Assembly (NCBI RefSeq): GCF_004402045.1
Contig: NZ_SOMG01000023.1
Span: 124,001-188,000 of the forward strand
Source of the DNA: Lelliottia nimipressuralis
GTDB taxonomy: Bacteria > Pseudomonadota > Gammaproteobacteria > Enterobacterales > Enterobacteriaceae
DNA: 64,000 nucleotides
Direction: 5' to 3'
Shown here: positions 28,811 to 37,869 of the stretch, piece by piece
How the letters are laid out: every line of letters starts with the position of its first letter
Numbering within the stretch: position 1 is the first letter of the stretch
The notes under the pieces: generated by a model
Seen by the model: the letters and a program-made list of their open reading frames with translations, nothing else
The model's database searches: none
Told to the model about the DNA's origin: nothing
Position numbers and translations under genes: made by a program

Positions 28811-29272
28811 TTATTTCAGAAAGTTTTCTGGCAACGATTCCCCTGCACGGACTACTCTTCTTCCGGCATTTTGTGGGCAGCTAATAATTTCATCGCCGTT
28901 ATCCAGCAAGCTACCAACAAGGGCGATTGATTCGCCTGGTGTGTTTCCCGCACCATTGGAGATCTTCGCGGACGTTCCATCTGGGTAACGCACTTCATCG
29001 CCAACTCGAGACACATTTAGCATTGTGCCGTCATCAAGTTTGATCTGCCGTCCGTTATATTCACTGAAAACTTTCCCACCATTACGTGTCAAGCTGCCCT
29101 CTGTAGCGATCAGATAAGCTGCTGTAACTGGATGAGCGAGATTGTAGGCGTTTTGTTTTTCGATGAGAGAACGGGATTCATCGTTCATTGCGGCGAGTTG
29201 TTCGGCTGTAAATGGTGATTCGTCAAAAGCTGCTAGCATTTCAGGTGTAAGTTCGTTGGTGTACTGCTTCAT
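28811..29272 (-). CDS. Protein of unknown function co-transcribed with PAAR effector
   Basis: 153 residues, soluble. A helical N-terminal third (EMLAAFDESPFTAEQLAAM) precedes a beta-rich, glycine-containing C-terminal half with IALVGSLLDNGDEIISCPQN, loosely PAAR-like. It lies 10 bases before the PAAR-effector gene on the same strand, so an adaptor, chaperone or second spike component is plausible. No firm family match by eye. Confidence 0.65.
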   Translation of the reverse strand: MKQYTNELTPEMLAAFDESPFTAEQLAAMNDESRSLIEKQNAYNLAHPVTAAYLIATEGSLTRNGGKVFSEYNGRQIKLDDGTMLNVSRVGDEVRYPDGTSAKISNGAGNTPGESIALVGSLLDNGDEIISCPQNAGRRVVRAGESLPENFLK

Positions 29273-29389
29273 AGGTCCCTCTACTTGCTATGGAAATAAT
29301 TTCAGCGGCTATTTTACAAACAATAACCACATTAACAATAAGTATTATACTTAAGCGAAACTGTGTTTCGTAACAACCCGTAAAGGGGG

Positions 29390-29574
29390 TTAGTCCTCCT
29401 TGAATGTCCTAGTGTATTTGCACTTTTCGGACGGTCTGATCGTCACAGTCTCCGTAAGGTTGGCGTTGCTGTAGATACACACCTTCGCGTTGCCTATCTC
29501 CTGTTCATCTGTCTGATCCCTGTGGAGGCGTGGGCTGGCAGTAGAGCCAGCGTCAGCACAAACAAGCATTTCAT
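29390..29574 (-). pseudogene. Small secreted protein gene, frameshifted
   Basis: Starts MKCLFVLTLALLPAHAST, a clear signal peptide, then runs into a stop (TAG) eight codons later. In another frame the sequence continues DQTDEQEIGNAKVCIYSNAN and on to PSEKCKYTRTFKED and a stop. The 185-base span is not a multiple of three, consistent with a one-base indel. The two Cys and the N-terminal signal suggest a small periplasmic protein as found on mobile elements. Confidence 0.55.
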
Positions 29575-29579
29575 GTTAA

Positions 29580-29760
29580 TCACCCCAATATGTTTGCAAA
29601 GGCAGCGCCCACGCTCTTAGTGTCAATCTTCAAATAGTTCATGGTCACTTTAGGGTCTGAAGAGTTAAGCGCTTTCATAGCTAAGGCAAGGTTGCCATTG
29701 GATTTCTCCATACCTGCGTTGCAGAAAACCTGCGAAAAGAATGACACCCTATGGTTCCTT
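29580..29760 (-). pseudogene. C-terminal remnant of a tyrosine recombinase (tentative)
   Basis: An open minus-strand frame without a start reads HRVSFFSQVFCNAG, then ALAMKALNSSDPKVTMNYLK and IDTKSVGAAFANILG, then stop. The HxxxSFF and later VTMNYLKID pattern resembles the last 60 residues of integrase-type recombinases (...SHSDxxTTxRYL). It ends 6 bases before the frameshifted gene. A truncated integrase beside a degenerate leuX copy would make sense as island debris; likeness is by eye only. Confidence 0.4.
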
Positions 29761-29934
29761 TTATTCCCACACAGGAGCTAAAACTAAGTAACGATCTCGC
29801 TTGTAAATCATGTTAACCCCAGTAATTTTGTCAGGGCTTTTGCACTTGATTTTGAACAGTGTGAAATGTCGACGTTATTACCTGTTTTTGCATTTTATTC
29901 AGAGTATTAGAGGAGCTTGCCAGACAAGCGAACG

Positions 29935-29976
29935 ACCGTAGAAATACGTGTCGGTTCGAGTCCGGCCGTCGCTCCG
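29935..29976 (+). repeat. Degenerate leuX 3' end (att-like repeat)
   Basis: ACCGTAGAAATACGTG-T-CGGTTCGAGTCCGGCC matches bases of leuX from 26928 onward with one change, then diverges (GTCGCTCC against TTCGGCACC). About 3.0 kb separates the copies in direct orientation. It is the variable arm, T arm and part of the acceptor stem, the segment integrases usually duplicate, so it marks an old integration boundary. Confidence 0.8.
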
Positions 29977-30356
29977 TTAGTACTTCCAAGACCATCTGAG
30001 AAAGTCCAATTACCCTTAAAAATGAATGCACACAGTGATTTTACATCCTAAGTCTTCCATGGATGCCCGTTGAAATGCGGATAACATAGGGGGCATTTTA
30101 ACTTCGATATGAACTGTGCCCCCAAATAAAGCTGAATGGTAGCCTGATCTAAATCTACACTAAAAAAACAAAATCTATAAAATGGCTGATGCGATGGTTT
30201 GTATCTGAAGGCTTTTGAAGGAAGATAATAAAGTTTATTTAAATCAGAATATTATGCGTATCTCTTTTGTAAATCATAATCGAGTATCTGGAACTTAATA
30301 GCGTTACCTCACTGTGATGCATAAATTTAAAAGGCTACCTTAGTAGCCTCATATAA

Positions 30357-30668
30357 TTAAGAGTATTGATCCCAATCTCTGGGGATAAACCAGTTGGGTG
30401 TCCAGCTAACAAACTCTTGCGGGTGAAAATTTTGAGCGATTACCACTAGAGATTTAATAGCTTCAGGCCTCAAACTGAGAACATGATTTTTTTTATCACT
30501 TTCGTAATCCCAAAAATGAAACCTGTCACTTTTATCATGTGCTCTACGGCTAGGGCCGAAGTCCATAGGAGCGGTTAATCTCGTGATTGTCGCGTTATCT
30601 TCTTTTGAATAAAAAGTTAACATGATTTTAGAGCGACTATGAATCGCATCAATAAATTTATCGCGCAT
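30357..30668 (-). CDS. Small WYL-like protein
   Basis: 103 residues. A single small beta-barrel-like domain with IMLTFYSKED, an AP-D-GPSRR segment and RFHFWDYES, followed by LSLRPEAIKSLVVI: the pattern of WYL domains, which bind nucleic-acid ligands and regulate defence genes. There is no DNA-binding part, unlike usual WYL regulators. Ribosome site AAAGGAG upstream. It stands alone at the edge of the restriction cluster. Confidence 0.6.
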   Translation of the reverse strand: MRDKFIDAIHSRSKIMLTFYSKEDNATITRLTAPMDFGPSRRAHDKSDRFHFWDYESDKKNHVLSLRPEAIKSLVVIAQNFHPQEFVSWTPNWFIPRDWDQYS

Positions 30669-31254
30669 ATACTCTCCTTTGTAGTTACTTAGATAATATT
30701 CACGATTAGTAGGTTATTGTGTGTGATCGACGCAGCATTTAAACAAACATTGCGAAGTCAAAACTTATTTTTAATTATTGTTATCTGGATGCCCCCACCA
30801 CGCCTGCGCAGCATGCGCATGAATAGCCTTCAGGCCTACCTATTGTGGTGCTGACGATGAATTTTGTGTCGGTAAATCGCATGCTAATCCATGCAAGTTA
30901 TGCATGCATGGATTTTTAAGGAAAAGCGGAGAGATTTTTAGGGTTAGTTGGGCGGTCTACTGCGCCGTCGGTTTTGCGCACTGCCGTGTGCAATTCAGAT
31001 TCTGCGGAGGCGTGAATTTTTCACTTGTGGCCTGGTCGACATATAGCGCCCCAAGAATATACTGACCGAGTAGTGTATGGCTTAAATATAAATGGCGGGT
31101 TATTGCCCTGAATAATTAATCTCGTAGGTTGTAAGAGCTGTGACAGGCTCCGTACCGTAAGACGCCAGTTACGGATGCGATGCCCTGAGGTTCTCTAGAG
31201 AGTTAATATAACGAAAAAGTGTGTAATTATGGCATATGTTTGATGCTTTCTGGC
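30669..31254. other. Non-coding stretch with terminator-like hairpin
   Basis: No convincing gene. The stem AATCCATGCA / TGCATGGATT around AGTTATGCA (30886-30914) followed by TTT looks like a plus-strand terminator, although no gene precedes it. GC-richer patches (30961-31010) differ from the surroundings. It could hold a small RNA or the end of a lost gene. Confidence 0.4.
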
Positions 31255-31311
31255 ACTGCAATCCCTGCAAAGTAAGGCGCTCAACACGCCTTACTTTGCA
31301 GGGATTGCAGT
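31255..31311. repeat. Perfect 25-bp inverted repeat, 7-base loop
   Basis: The left arm 31255-31279 begins ACTGCAATCCCTGCAAAG; the right arm 31287-31311 is its exact complement; the loop is CTCAACA. No U-tract follows on either strand. It lies 34 bases past the stop of the NucS-type nuclease gene. It could be an RNA 3' hairpin, a recombination or protein-binding site, or the residue of a mobile palindrome. Confidence 0.85.
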
Positions 31312-31344
31312 ACTTTGAAGGACTTTTCACGTCTCTTTTACAAC

Positions 31345-32448
31345 TTATTTCTCTGTATCCCATTGCGTGAAATAGCGCTTCAATTTTTCCACAGTAAAAC
31401 GCCATTTGGGAGTCGTTGGTTTACAAACCGTGTTTTGGTTGCCAAAGAAACCTACCTCATTCACCGCTTCGAGTTCGGATCGGGTTTCCAGCCATTCCAC
31501 AGGAACAAAATATTCTGATTTGTCGGGATCGTCTGCATTCTGGCGATATAGATCGCTGTATTTAAGAACATCTATTGCAGGCATTTCGCCGTGTTCCGTT
31601 TTGATCGTAAAGCTGCTGGCTGGTTCAACTGCGCTCTGAACAATACCGACTCCAACGTAACCCGTTGCTGGGATTTTTACCCAAACGCGGTCGCCCGGCT
31701 GAAGCTGTTTTAAAGTCTGACTATACCAGCTTCCACCACCCGCACTGATAAAGCCATATCGACGTGCCTCTTCCCAGACGCGGCTTTGCGGATCGCCGAA
31801 CGAGACATAAAACTCGCCATTCCAGGGTTCCTTAGCATTGGCACTTGTTCCGGCAGTGGCCTGCGCGGCATTTGTTTGCGTTTCGCTCGGATCGATAAGC
31901 CAGGCACGACTTAAGAACTGTTCGTCACCGTGCTGGAACACTTTAAAGAACAGAACGTTAATCGAGATGCCATTCTTGCTCAGATAATCGACAATACGCT
32001 CGGTGGAGGGATCCAGCTCCGCCGCCACGATAATGATTTGATGCGACTGATTGAGCGACTCTTCTTCCAGTTCGGTATTAAAGCGTTGCTTAAATGCCGA
32101 GCCTAGATTTCCGCCACCAGAAAATTTTTCATAAATCTGCGACAGGCGATCGGCGGTTAAATCATCCACCCAAGAAGCGTAATCTAGCGCCTGCGCGACT
32201 ACTTCACGCGGTGTGCGGTCACGCTTAAGCTCAATCAGGATCAGCGAGGCATCCGGCGCAATCGCCAGCAGATCGATACGCCCTTTATCGAGCGTATTTT
32301 CCTGATGGCCGATGATCATCCACTGATCAGAGAGGATAGTGGGGTCGTTTAAAATCATCTTCTCCAGCAGTTGCTCGCTGGCGAGTTTGCTGATAGTTAG
32401 CGGCTGGGGATTCTCCCCTATCCGCCAGATTGCATGATGAACTGGCAT
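31345..32448 (-). CDS. NucS/DUF91-type nuclease with C-terminal EVE/ASCH-like domain
   Basis: 367 residues from the ATG at 32448 (AGGAAG upstream; an in-frame start ten codons earlier has none). The first domain carries GRIDLLAI (Asp59) and LIELKRD (Glu73-x-Lys75), the PD-(D/E)XK core of NucS/DUF91 nucleases. A linker rich in Ala/Thr (about 195-210) leads to FYVSFGDPQSRVWEEARRYG and LQPGDRVWVKIPATGYVGVG, an EVE/ASCH/PUA-like fold that in other proteins reads modified bases. It is probably a DNA-cutting defence enzyme beside the hsd genes. Function not proven. Confidence 0.75.
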   Translation of the reverse strand: MPVHHAIWRIGENPQPLTISKLASEQLLEKMILNDPTILSDQWMIIGHQENTLDKGRIDLLAIAPDASLILIELKRDRTPREVVAQALDYASWVDDLTADRLSQIYEKFSGGGNLGSAFKQRFNTELEEESLNQSHQIIIVAAELDPSTERIVDYLSKNGISINVLFFKVFQHGDEQFLSRAWLIDPSETQTNAAQATAGTSANAKEPWNGEFYVSFGDPQSRVWEEARRYGFISAGGGSWYSQTLKQLQPGDRVWVKIPATGYVGVGIVQSAVEPASSFTIKTEHGEMPAIDVLKYSDLYRQNADDPDKSEYFVPVEWLETRSELEAVNEVGFFGNQNTVCKPTTPKWRFTVEKLKRYFTQWDTEK

Positions 32449-32586
32449 TAGTGCTTCCTCTTTAAATCTGAATCTCAAGTTATTGTTTTGATATATGCTC
32501 TTACTTTAAAAAGAAGTAGATCAGAGTGTATCGTTTCAATTTAATGGTATTAAAAATTAAGTATCTATGATGCTAACTCGAGAAAT

Positions 32587-34488
32587 TTATGCATGGCATT
32601 TGCTCTCTATGAAATCGAACAGTGACCTAAATATTTCAAAACTCTCTGCTGGGAATGCCGGTACTATTGTTTTAGCAAATTCAGCTTTATCACCCGCAAA
32701 CTCTATGATTTCACTACCTGCGGTGAAAGATCGTTTTATGAACCATTTCCCAAGCAATTCCTCTTTATAAAACAATAGTTCTATAGATAAGTGCGAGCCT
32801 CCGCGCCCCCCCCATGCTTGATTTTCTTCGTCAATAACTTGTTTTTTAATGTCATTATCCTTGGGAACAGGGAGCAACAAAGCATAATGATATTCATATT
32901 TTAATTTTTTAGCTAATCCAGAATATGGGTCCATAACAATATCTAGACCTTTAAGCCCTTTCCAATCATTATATGCATCGTCAAAATCAAATAAGGCAAA
33001 CATTTTTCTGTTAGGGAAGTTTAGCTTCAATTCATCACGGGAGAATAAATTTCTCAAGAAAGTACGGTCGAAAGCATTTTGGATTCCAAATGGACAGTTT
33101 CGTCCAGGGTTTAGCTTATCCCAAGCAATGTTGAGAATTATTTCATCAGTGACCCCTTCAGTAAAAAGCACATTTCCAGAAGATGTTTTGAGAAATTGAT
33201 TTAATACCAACCTGGCTTCAGTTTCTGAAAAAGAGATGATTCCGGCAGATAGATCACGAATAACCTGGTTTTTATCTTGCTTGCAGAATTTTATCTTGTG
33301 GTTTTCAGTATATATCACGGAAATATTTTTTTGCTCTAATGAAGCGATAGTTGAAGCACTGTGAGTAGTGACTAAAATGTGGTTTTTACATAACGCAATT
33401 GTATTAATTTCTTTTACTTGATTAATAAATTGATGCTGCCATTCTGGATGCAAAAAGGCATCAGGCTCATCAAGTAACGTCACACAGTTTTTATTTTTGA
33501 AAAACTCCGAAACTGCATAAATATAAACCGATTGAAATTGCCCATCACTAAAGGAACTAATGTCCCCTTCAACATTAGAATCCAATCGTAAGGGTACAGT
33601 TATATCAGAAAGCATTCCTAAAACTTTAAGGTTATCAAACTGCTGAAAAAGTTCATCCCAACGATTTACAAATTTCTCTTGTAATTTTTTTATGGATATA
33701 TACAGTATGTAATGGTCTTCAGCTTGAAAGTAACCTTCATTAACGGATATTTGATCAGTATTATCCCATATGCATTGCGTTAAAGAATCAAGAAAGTTTT
33801 TAGTAATGCCTACTGCATTCCAATATCGATCCGTTTCATCGTTAAGCAGAATATTAAAATCTCTTTTACCCTTAGCATAATCAGGGCGATCTAACTTTAA
33901 TCTAATGACAGGTTCAGTAACTTCTTTGGTACCAGGTTTTGTTAGGCCCAGCTTGCTAATTGCAAGTTTATTTAGAATATAATTCCTAGCAGGATTATCT
34001 TGATGCTGCGATATAATAAGAGTTAGAAGCAGACTTTTGTAATCCGGCCCGATTCCAATAAATTTACGTGAATCGGATAAATCAGCACCTTTAATTTTTC
34101 TCTGAAATAATGATTTATAATTACTAATTAAGCTAGACACAGTAGTATTATGCCCGGTGTAATATACAAGTATATTTTCAGGAAAGGGGATTTTTCCTAA
34201 TTTTCGTTGGCCATCCTCATCATTGATGAGCAACCGATCCTTTGTCCATTCAATTTTAGTCACAATCCTATCAATTTCGTAAAATATACGATACTCAAAA
34301 GTAATTGTGTTGTTCTCTTGACCAAACTGATCAATATGACGAAAAATCTCAATGATAGCTTCAAAAAAATTAGATTTCCCGCTTGCATTTTTCCCAACAA
34401 AAACATCAATGCCACTGTTATCATCAAAATCTATCTGGAAGTCTTGAATGTTTTTGTATCGCGAAATGTAAATGGATTTTATACGCAC
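32587..34488 (-). CDS. OLD-like AAA ATPase with TOPRIM-type C-terminus
   Basis: 633 residues. ABC/SMC-type ATPase: Walker A GKNASGKS (about 32-39), signature SFSDGQ, Walker B CVTLLDEPDAFLHPEWQ and H-loop TTHSAST. After it comes a TOPRIM-like part with FTEGVTDE and LFDFDD, metal-binding acidic residues of OLD nucleases. It starts 44 bases after hsdS on the same strand, at clearly lower GC than hsdM/hsdR. Extra ATPases in hsd operons (RloA, PrrC, RloC) are known abortive-infection or anti-phage factors, so a similar role is inferred. Confidence 0.75.
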   Translation of the reverse strand: MRIKSIYISRYKNIQDFQIDFDDNSGIDVFVGKNASGKSNFFEAIIEIFRHIDQFGQENNTITFEYRIFYEIDRIVTKIEWTKDRLLINDEDGQRKLGKIPFPENILVYYTGHNTTVSSLISNYKSLFQRKIKGADLSDSRKFIGIGPDYKSLLLTLIISQHQDNPARNYILNKLAISKLGLTKPGTKEVTEPVIRLKLDRPDYAKGKRDFNILLNDETDRYWNAVGITKNFLDSLTQCIWDNTDQISVNEGYFQAEDHYILYISIKKLQEKFVNRWDELFQQFDNLKVLGMLSDITVPLRLDSNVEGDISSFSDGQFQSVYIYAVSEFFKNKNCVTLLDEPDAFLHPEWQHQFINQVKEINTIALCKNHILVTTHSASTIASLEQKNISVIYTENHKIKFCKQDKNQVIRDLSAGIISFSETEARLVLNQFLKTSSGNVLFTEGVTDEIILNIAWDKLNPGRNCPFGIQNAFDRTFLRNLFSRDELKLNFPNRKMFALFDFDDAYNDWKGLKGLDIVMDPYSGLAKKLKYEYHYALLLPVPKDNDIKKQVIDEENQAWGGRGGSHLSIELLFYKEELLGKWFIKRSFTAGSEIIEFAGDKAEFAKTIVPAFPAESFEIFRSLFDFIESKCHA

Positions 34489-34532
34489 CTAATACTCCTT
34501 GGTCTTCTATCAATAACGCAATAATGGGTACA

Positions 34533-36326
34533 TTAATTTTTAAAATTAAAAACAATAGAGTCAGTTAAATTCTTTTTAATATCTTCACTTTTCACAATTA
34601 GAACTTTAAGAGTGTCGATAAGCACTAAAACACTTTCTGTAGCTGAAATTATCTTCTTTTTTTCATTGTAAGGAGGCAATGCAACAGGCAATAGAGATAC
34701 TTGATTTCGTGTAACATTTTTCATTGATGCGCTGGTACCACCAGCTACAATTTCGTAATATTCACGTGAAAGCATAGAATTATTCACAATATTGATATAC
34801 TTCACATCTATCAAATCGGAAAATTGGAAACGTATAATTTTATCACTAAGCATTAAATGCTTAGGCACCGTTTGAGGTACAACCACAGAGCGGGCAACCA
34901 ACTCGGATGTATTTGCTCTTGATAAAAGGAAATCATTCCCTTTAACTTCATATTCATGTTTAGGCTCCAATGTTACCGGTAGCGCCTTGTTTTCCTCAGC
35001 ATTGAACTCCCCCCAAGTAACTGCACTGATTTTCAAGACCCCCCAGTCATCGCCATTTCTTGGATGGGACTCGCATTGCGGGCTCCACCCGGCCTCTGAA
35101 CCAAGTGCCAAATCACCTAAACGACACCATTCCCATCCCTTTGGTAGCACATAAGTTTTTTCCTCATCACTCACTGGCGGCAAAGGTTTTTGTTTTTTGA
35201 TTTTTCCTTCTTTAACTAGTTGCGCTTTTTCCTGCTCAATACGTTTAAGCAACTCAGATGCAGGTTCGTTGTTAGGATCTTGCGGCACCAGTTTACCCAT
35301 CACAGCCAGTTGCAGAATAGTTTGCTTAAGCGCATCGATACTCGCTTCGGTAGTAAACAGTGTGTCGAAATGCTGACTAATTCGCGCCCAGTTTTCGGCG
35401 AGTTCTTCTGCATTTGGGCTGTCGGCCAGGGTTGCTAGTAGAGTTTCTATCAGCTGTTGATGCGCTTCCAGACTGGTTAGCGATTGCTGTTCAAGTTGGT
35501 CGCAAAGAGACATGAGTTCTTCTACTTTAGAAGCAATTCGATTCTGTTCGCTAATAGGAGGAACTGAAATAACAAGAGGGTTTAACTTTTCGAGAGAAAT
35601 ATTAGCAATATTTGTTGTCTGACTTGAACTATCAATAAGAATAGATTTTATATTAGGAGAACGTAATACTGACATCAGAAAAGCAGCATTAAAACCATAT
35701 GGCCTAATGACGCTTAAGAAACCACCAAAAGTTGCGTAGCCAGTAGGAATATTATTGACGTATGCAACTTTTCCAACCAACTCTCGACTGTTTGCCATTG
35801 ACATAACAATATCGCCTTTTTCGGCGAATTGTTCAGAGCGTTTCACAAATGATTCACTGACATAAAGTAAATCATCCCATTCTATGCTGTCTTGAACATT
35901 CGCTGTCCTCAGGCAAGGAACTTTTCCTTCTGATGGTTCTTTATGCTTTTCACTCGCAGGGAATGTAATTCCACGAATAATTGCAACTGTGTTACCTAAA
36001 CGAGCACACTCCCATCCCTTCGGCAGATCAAACGGCTTCTCATCCTTGCTAATCTCAGGCAGCGGCTTTTGTTTTTTAATTTTACCCTGCTTCACCAGCT
36101 CGGCTTTCTCAGCAGCAATACGCTTTAACAACTCAGACGCCGGTTCATCACTCGGATCCTGCGGCACCAGTTTGCCGCGCACCGCCAGCTCAAGAATCAG
36201 CTCGCGCAGTTTCTTAATGCCATAAAGGTCGATTTTGCCGTTACTGCCACGCCCGGCCGTGGAGCGGGTTTGCAGCGCAGAGGACCAGATATCGATATGG
36301 TCGGTGATCAGCTTCTCTACGGTCAT
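34533..36326 (-). CDS. hsdS: Type I restriction-modification specificity subunit HsdS
   Basis: 597 residues. Two target-recognition domains in tandem, each preceded by a near-copy of the same segment (AVRGKLVPQDPSDEPASELL / AVMGKLVPQDPNNEPASELL, then KQKPLP... and a DLPKGWE or VLPKGWE motif). These repeats are the conserved spacer helices that set the distance between the two half-sites. It binds HsdM and HsdR. It overlaps the hsdM stop by one base. TRD-coding parts are AT-rich compared with the conserved repeats, as expected from exchange between strains. Confidence 0.93.
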   Translation of the reverse strand: MTVEKLITDHIDIWSSALQTRSTAGRGSNGKIDLYGIKKLRELILELAVRGKLVPQDPSDEPASELLKRIAAEKAELVKQGKIKKQKPLPEISKDEKPFDLPKGWECARLGNTVAIIRGITFPASEKHKEPSEGKVPCLRTANVQDSIEWDDLLYVSESFVKRSEQFAEKGDIVMSMANSRELVGKVAYVNNIPTGYATFGGFLSVIRPYGFNAAFLMSVLRSPNIKSILIDSSSQTTNIANISLEKLNPLVISVPPISEQNRIASKVEELMSLCDQLEQQSLTSLEAHQQLIETLLATLADSPNAEELAENWARISQHFDTLFTTEASIDALKQTILQLAVMGKLVPQDPNNEPASELLKRIEQEKAQLVKEGKIKKQKPLPPVSDEEKTYVLPKGWEWCRLGDLALGSEAGWSPQCESHPRNGDDWGVLKISAVTWGEFNAEENKALPVTLEPKHEYEVKGNDFLLSRANTSELVARSVVVPQTVPKHLMLSDKIIRFQFSDLIDVKYINIVNNSMLSREYYEIVAGGTSASMKNVTRNQVSLLPVALPPYNEKKKIISATESVLVLIDTLKVLIVKSEDIKKNLTDSIVFNFKN

Positions 36327-37798
36327 CAGTTCGCCCCCTTGTTGCCCGCCAGAGCTGCACCAAGAATATCGCGCAACTGGTTACGCAGCTCGCTGATGTC
36401 TGCCTGCTGTTTCTGGTACTTCGCCAGCAGTTCATCCGGATCGTGGCTGATGGTTTCACCCTGGTACGGGTTCTTGATATCAAGGTTGAAGTTACGGGCG
36501 ATGATGTCACCGATGCCCACTTTCCACGCCTGGTTGTTTTCTTCGCGGCTGGCAAAATCGTCAGCTTCATTCCCCCACCAGTCGATTTCCGCCTGGAACT
36601 CTTCAAACTTCATCGGTTTGGTTTTGCTGTAGTTCTTCACGCCGTCCGGGTACGGATGCTCGTAGAACCACACATCTTTGGTTGGCTGGCCTTTGGTGAA
36701 GAACAGAATATTGGTTTTGATACCGGTGTACGGGTTAAACACGCCGTTCGGCAAGCGCACAATGGTATGCAGGTTGCACTCTTCGGTGAGCAGCTTTTTG
36801 ATTTTGGTTTTTACACCTTCACCAAACAGCGTGCCGTCTGGCAATACCACCGCCGCGCGGCCTTTGTCTGCCAGCACTTCGATAATCAGTTGCAGGAACA
36901 GGTCGGCGGTTTCGCGGGTCTGCATCTCTGCCGGGAAGTTCTTCTCAATGCCGTCTTCTTCAGTGCCGCCAAACGGTGGGTTGGTGACAATCACATCAAT
37001 CTGCTCATCCCAGGAGGAGAGAGGCTTGTTGAGCGTGTTGTCATGACGGATTTGCACCGGTACTTCAATGCCGTGCAGCAGCATATTTGTGGTACACAGC
37101 AGGTGTGGAAGCTGTTTTTTCTCGACACCGTGAATTTGCTGTTGCAGGGTTTTATGGTCTTCGGTGGTTTTAACGTAGTTGTCTTTTACATGGTCGAACG
37201 CGCAGGCAAGAAAGCCGCCGGTACCACATGCCGGGTCCATAATCGATTCGCCCAGTTTCGGATCAATACGGTTGACCATAAAACGCGTCACCGCACGCGG
37301 GGTATAGAACTCACCTGCATTTCCGGCGCTTTGCAGGTCGCGCAGAATCTGTTCGTAGATATCGCCAAACAGGTGGCGCTCCTGGCTGCTGCTGAAGTCG
37401 ATTTCATTGAGCTTGTTGATCACCTGACGCAGCAGCGTACCGTTTTTCATGTAGTTGTAGGCATCGCTGAACGCCTGTTTGACCACAAAGCCACGCGGGT
37501 TCTTATCGATCGGCGCGGTGAGGTTTTTCAGCGTCGGGAACAGATCGTCATTCACAAATTCCAGCAACGCATCACCGGTGATGCCTTCGCTGTTTGCCGC
37601 CCAGCTACGCCATAAATAACGCTGCGGGATCGGGAACTGGTAGTCATCCTGTTCCAGTTCCAGCTCTTCTTCTTGGGTATCAAAAATCTTCAAAAATAGC
37701 AGCCATGAAAGCTGCCCCAGACGCTGGGCATCGCCGTCCACACCGGCGTCTTTACGCATAATGTCCTGAAGAGATTTAATGACTGAACTAATCGACAT
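36326..37798 (-). CDS. hsdM: Type I restriction-modification methyltransferase HsdM
   Basis: 490 residues. N6-adenine methyltransferase: N-terminal HsdM_N helix bundle, SAM motif DPACGTGGFL (about 190-199) and catalytic NPPFGG (about 270). Protects host DNA and, with HsdS and HsdR, forms the restriction complex. It lies between hsdR (71 bases upstream) and hsdS (overlapping). The sequence resembles the EcoEI/EcoAI (type IB) group by eye. Confidence 0.95.
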   Translation of the reverse strand: MSISSVIKSLQDIMRKDAGVDGDAQRLGQLSWLLFLKIFDTQEEELELEQDDYQFPIPQRYLWRSWAANSEGITGDALLEFVNDDLFPTLKNLTAPIDKNPRGFVVKQAFSDAYNYMKNGTLLRQVINKLNEIDFSSSQERHLFGDIYEQILRDLQSAGNAGEFYTPRAVTRFMVNRIDPKLGESIMDPACGTGGFLACAFDHVKDNYVKTTEDHKTLQQQIHGVEKKQLPHLLCTTNMLLHGIEVPVQIRHDNTLNKPLSSWDEQIDVIVTNPPFGGTEEDGIEKNFPAEMQTRETADLFLQLIIEVLADKGRAAVVLPDGTLFGEGVKTKIKKLLTEECNLHTIVRLPNGVFNPYTGIKTNILFFTKGQPTKDVWFYEHPYPDGVKNYSKTKPMKFEEFQAEIDWWGNEADDFASREENNQAWKVGIGDIIARNFNLDIKNPYQGETISHDPDELLAKYQKQQADISELRNQLRDILGAALAGNKGAN

Positions 37799-37869
37799 GT
37801 TTTCTTTCCATACTTAAAAAGGATGCCACCGGTCGCAGTTGCGGCCAGTGGCAATAAATTTACGTGTTA

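Noticed and set aside
29831..30031. 66-codon frame across the leuX-like repeat
   Set aside because: Its codons read the tRNA fragment; no ribosome site or motif.
31169..31405. 78-codon frame across the 25-bp inverted repeat
   Set aside because: Composed of the palindrome and flanks; start lies inside the nuclease gene.
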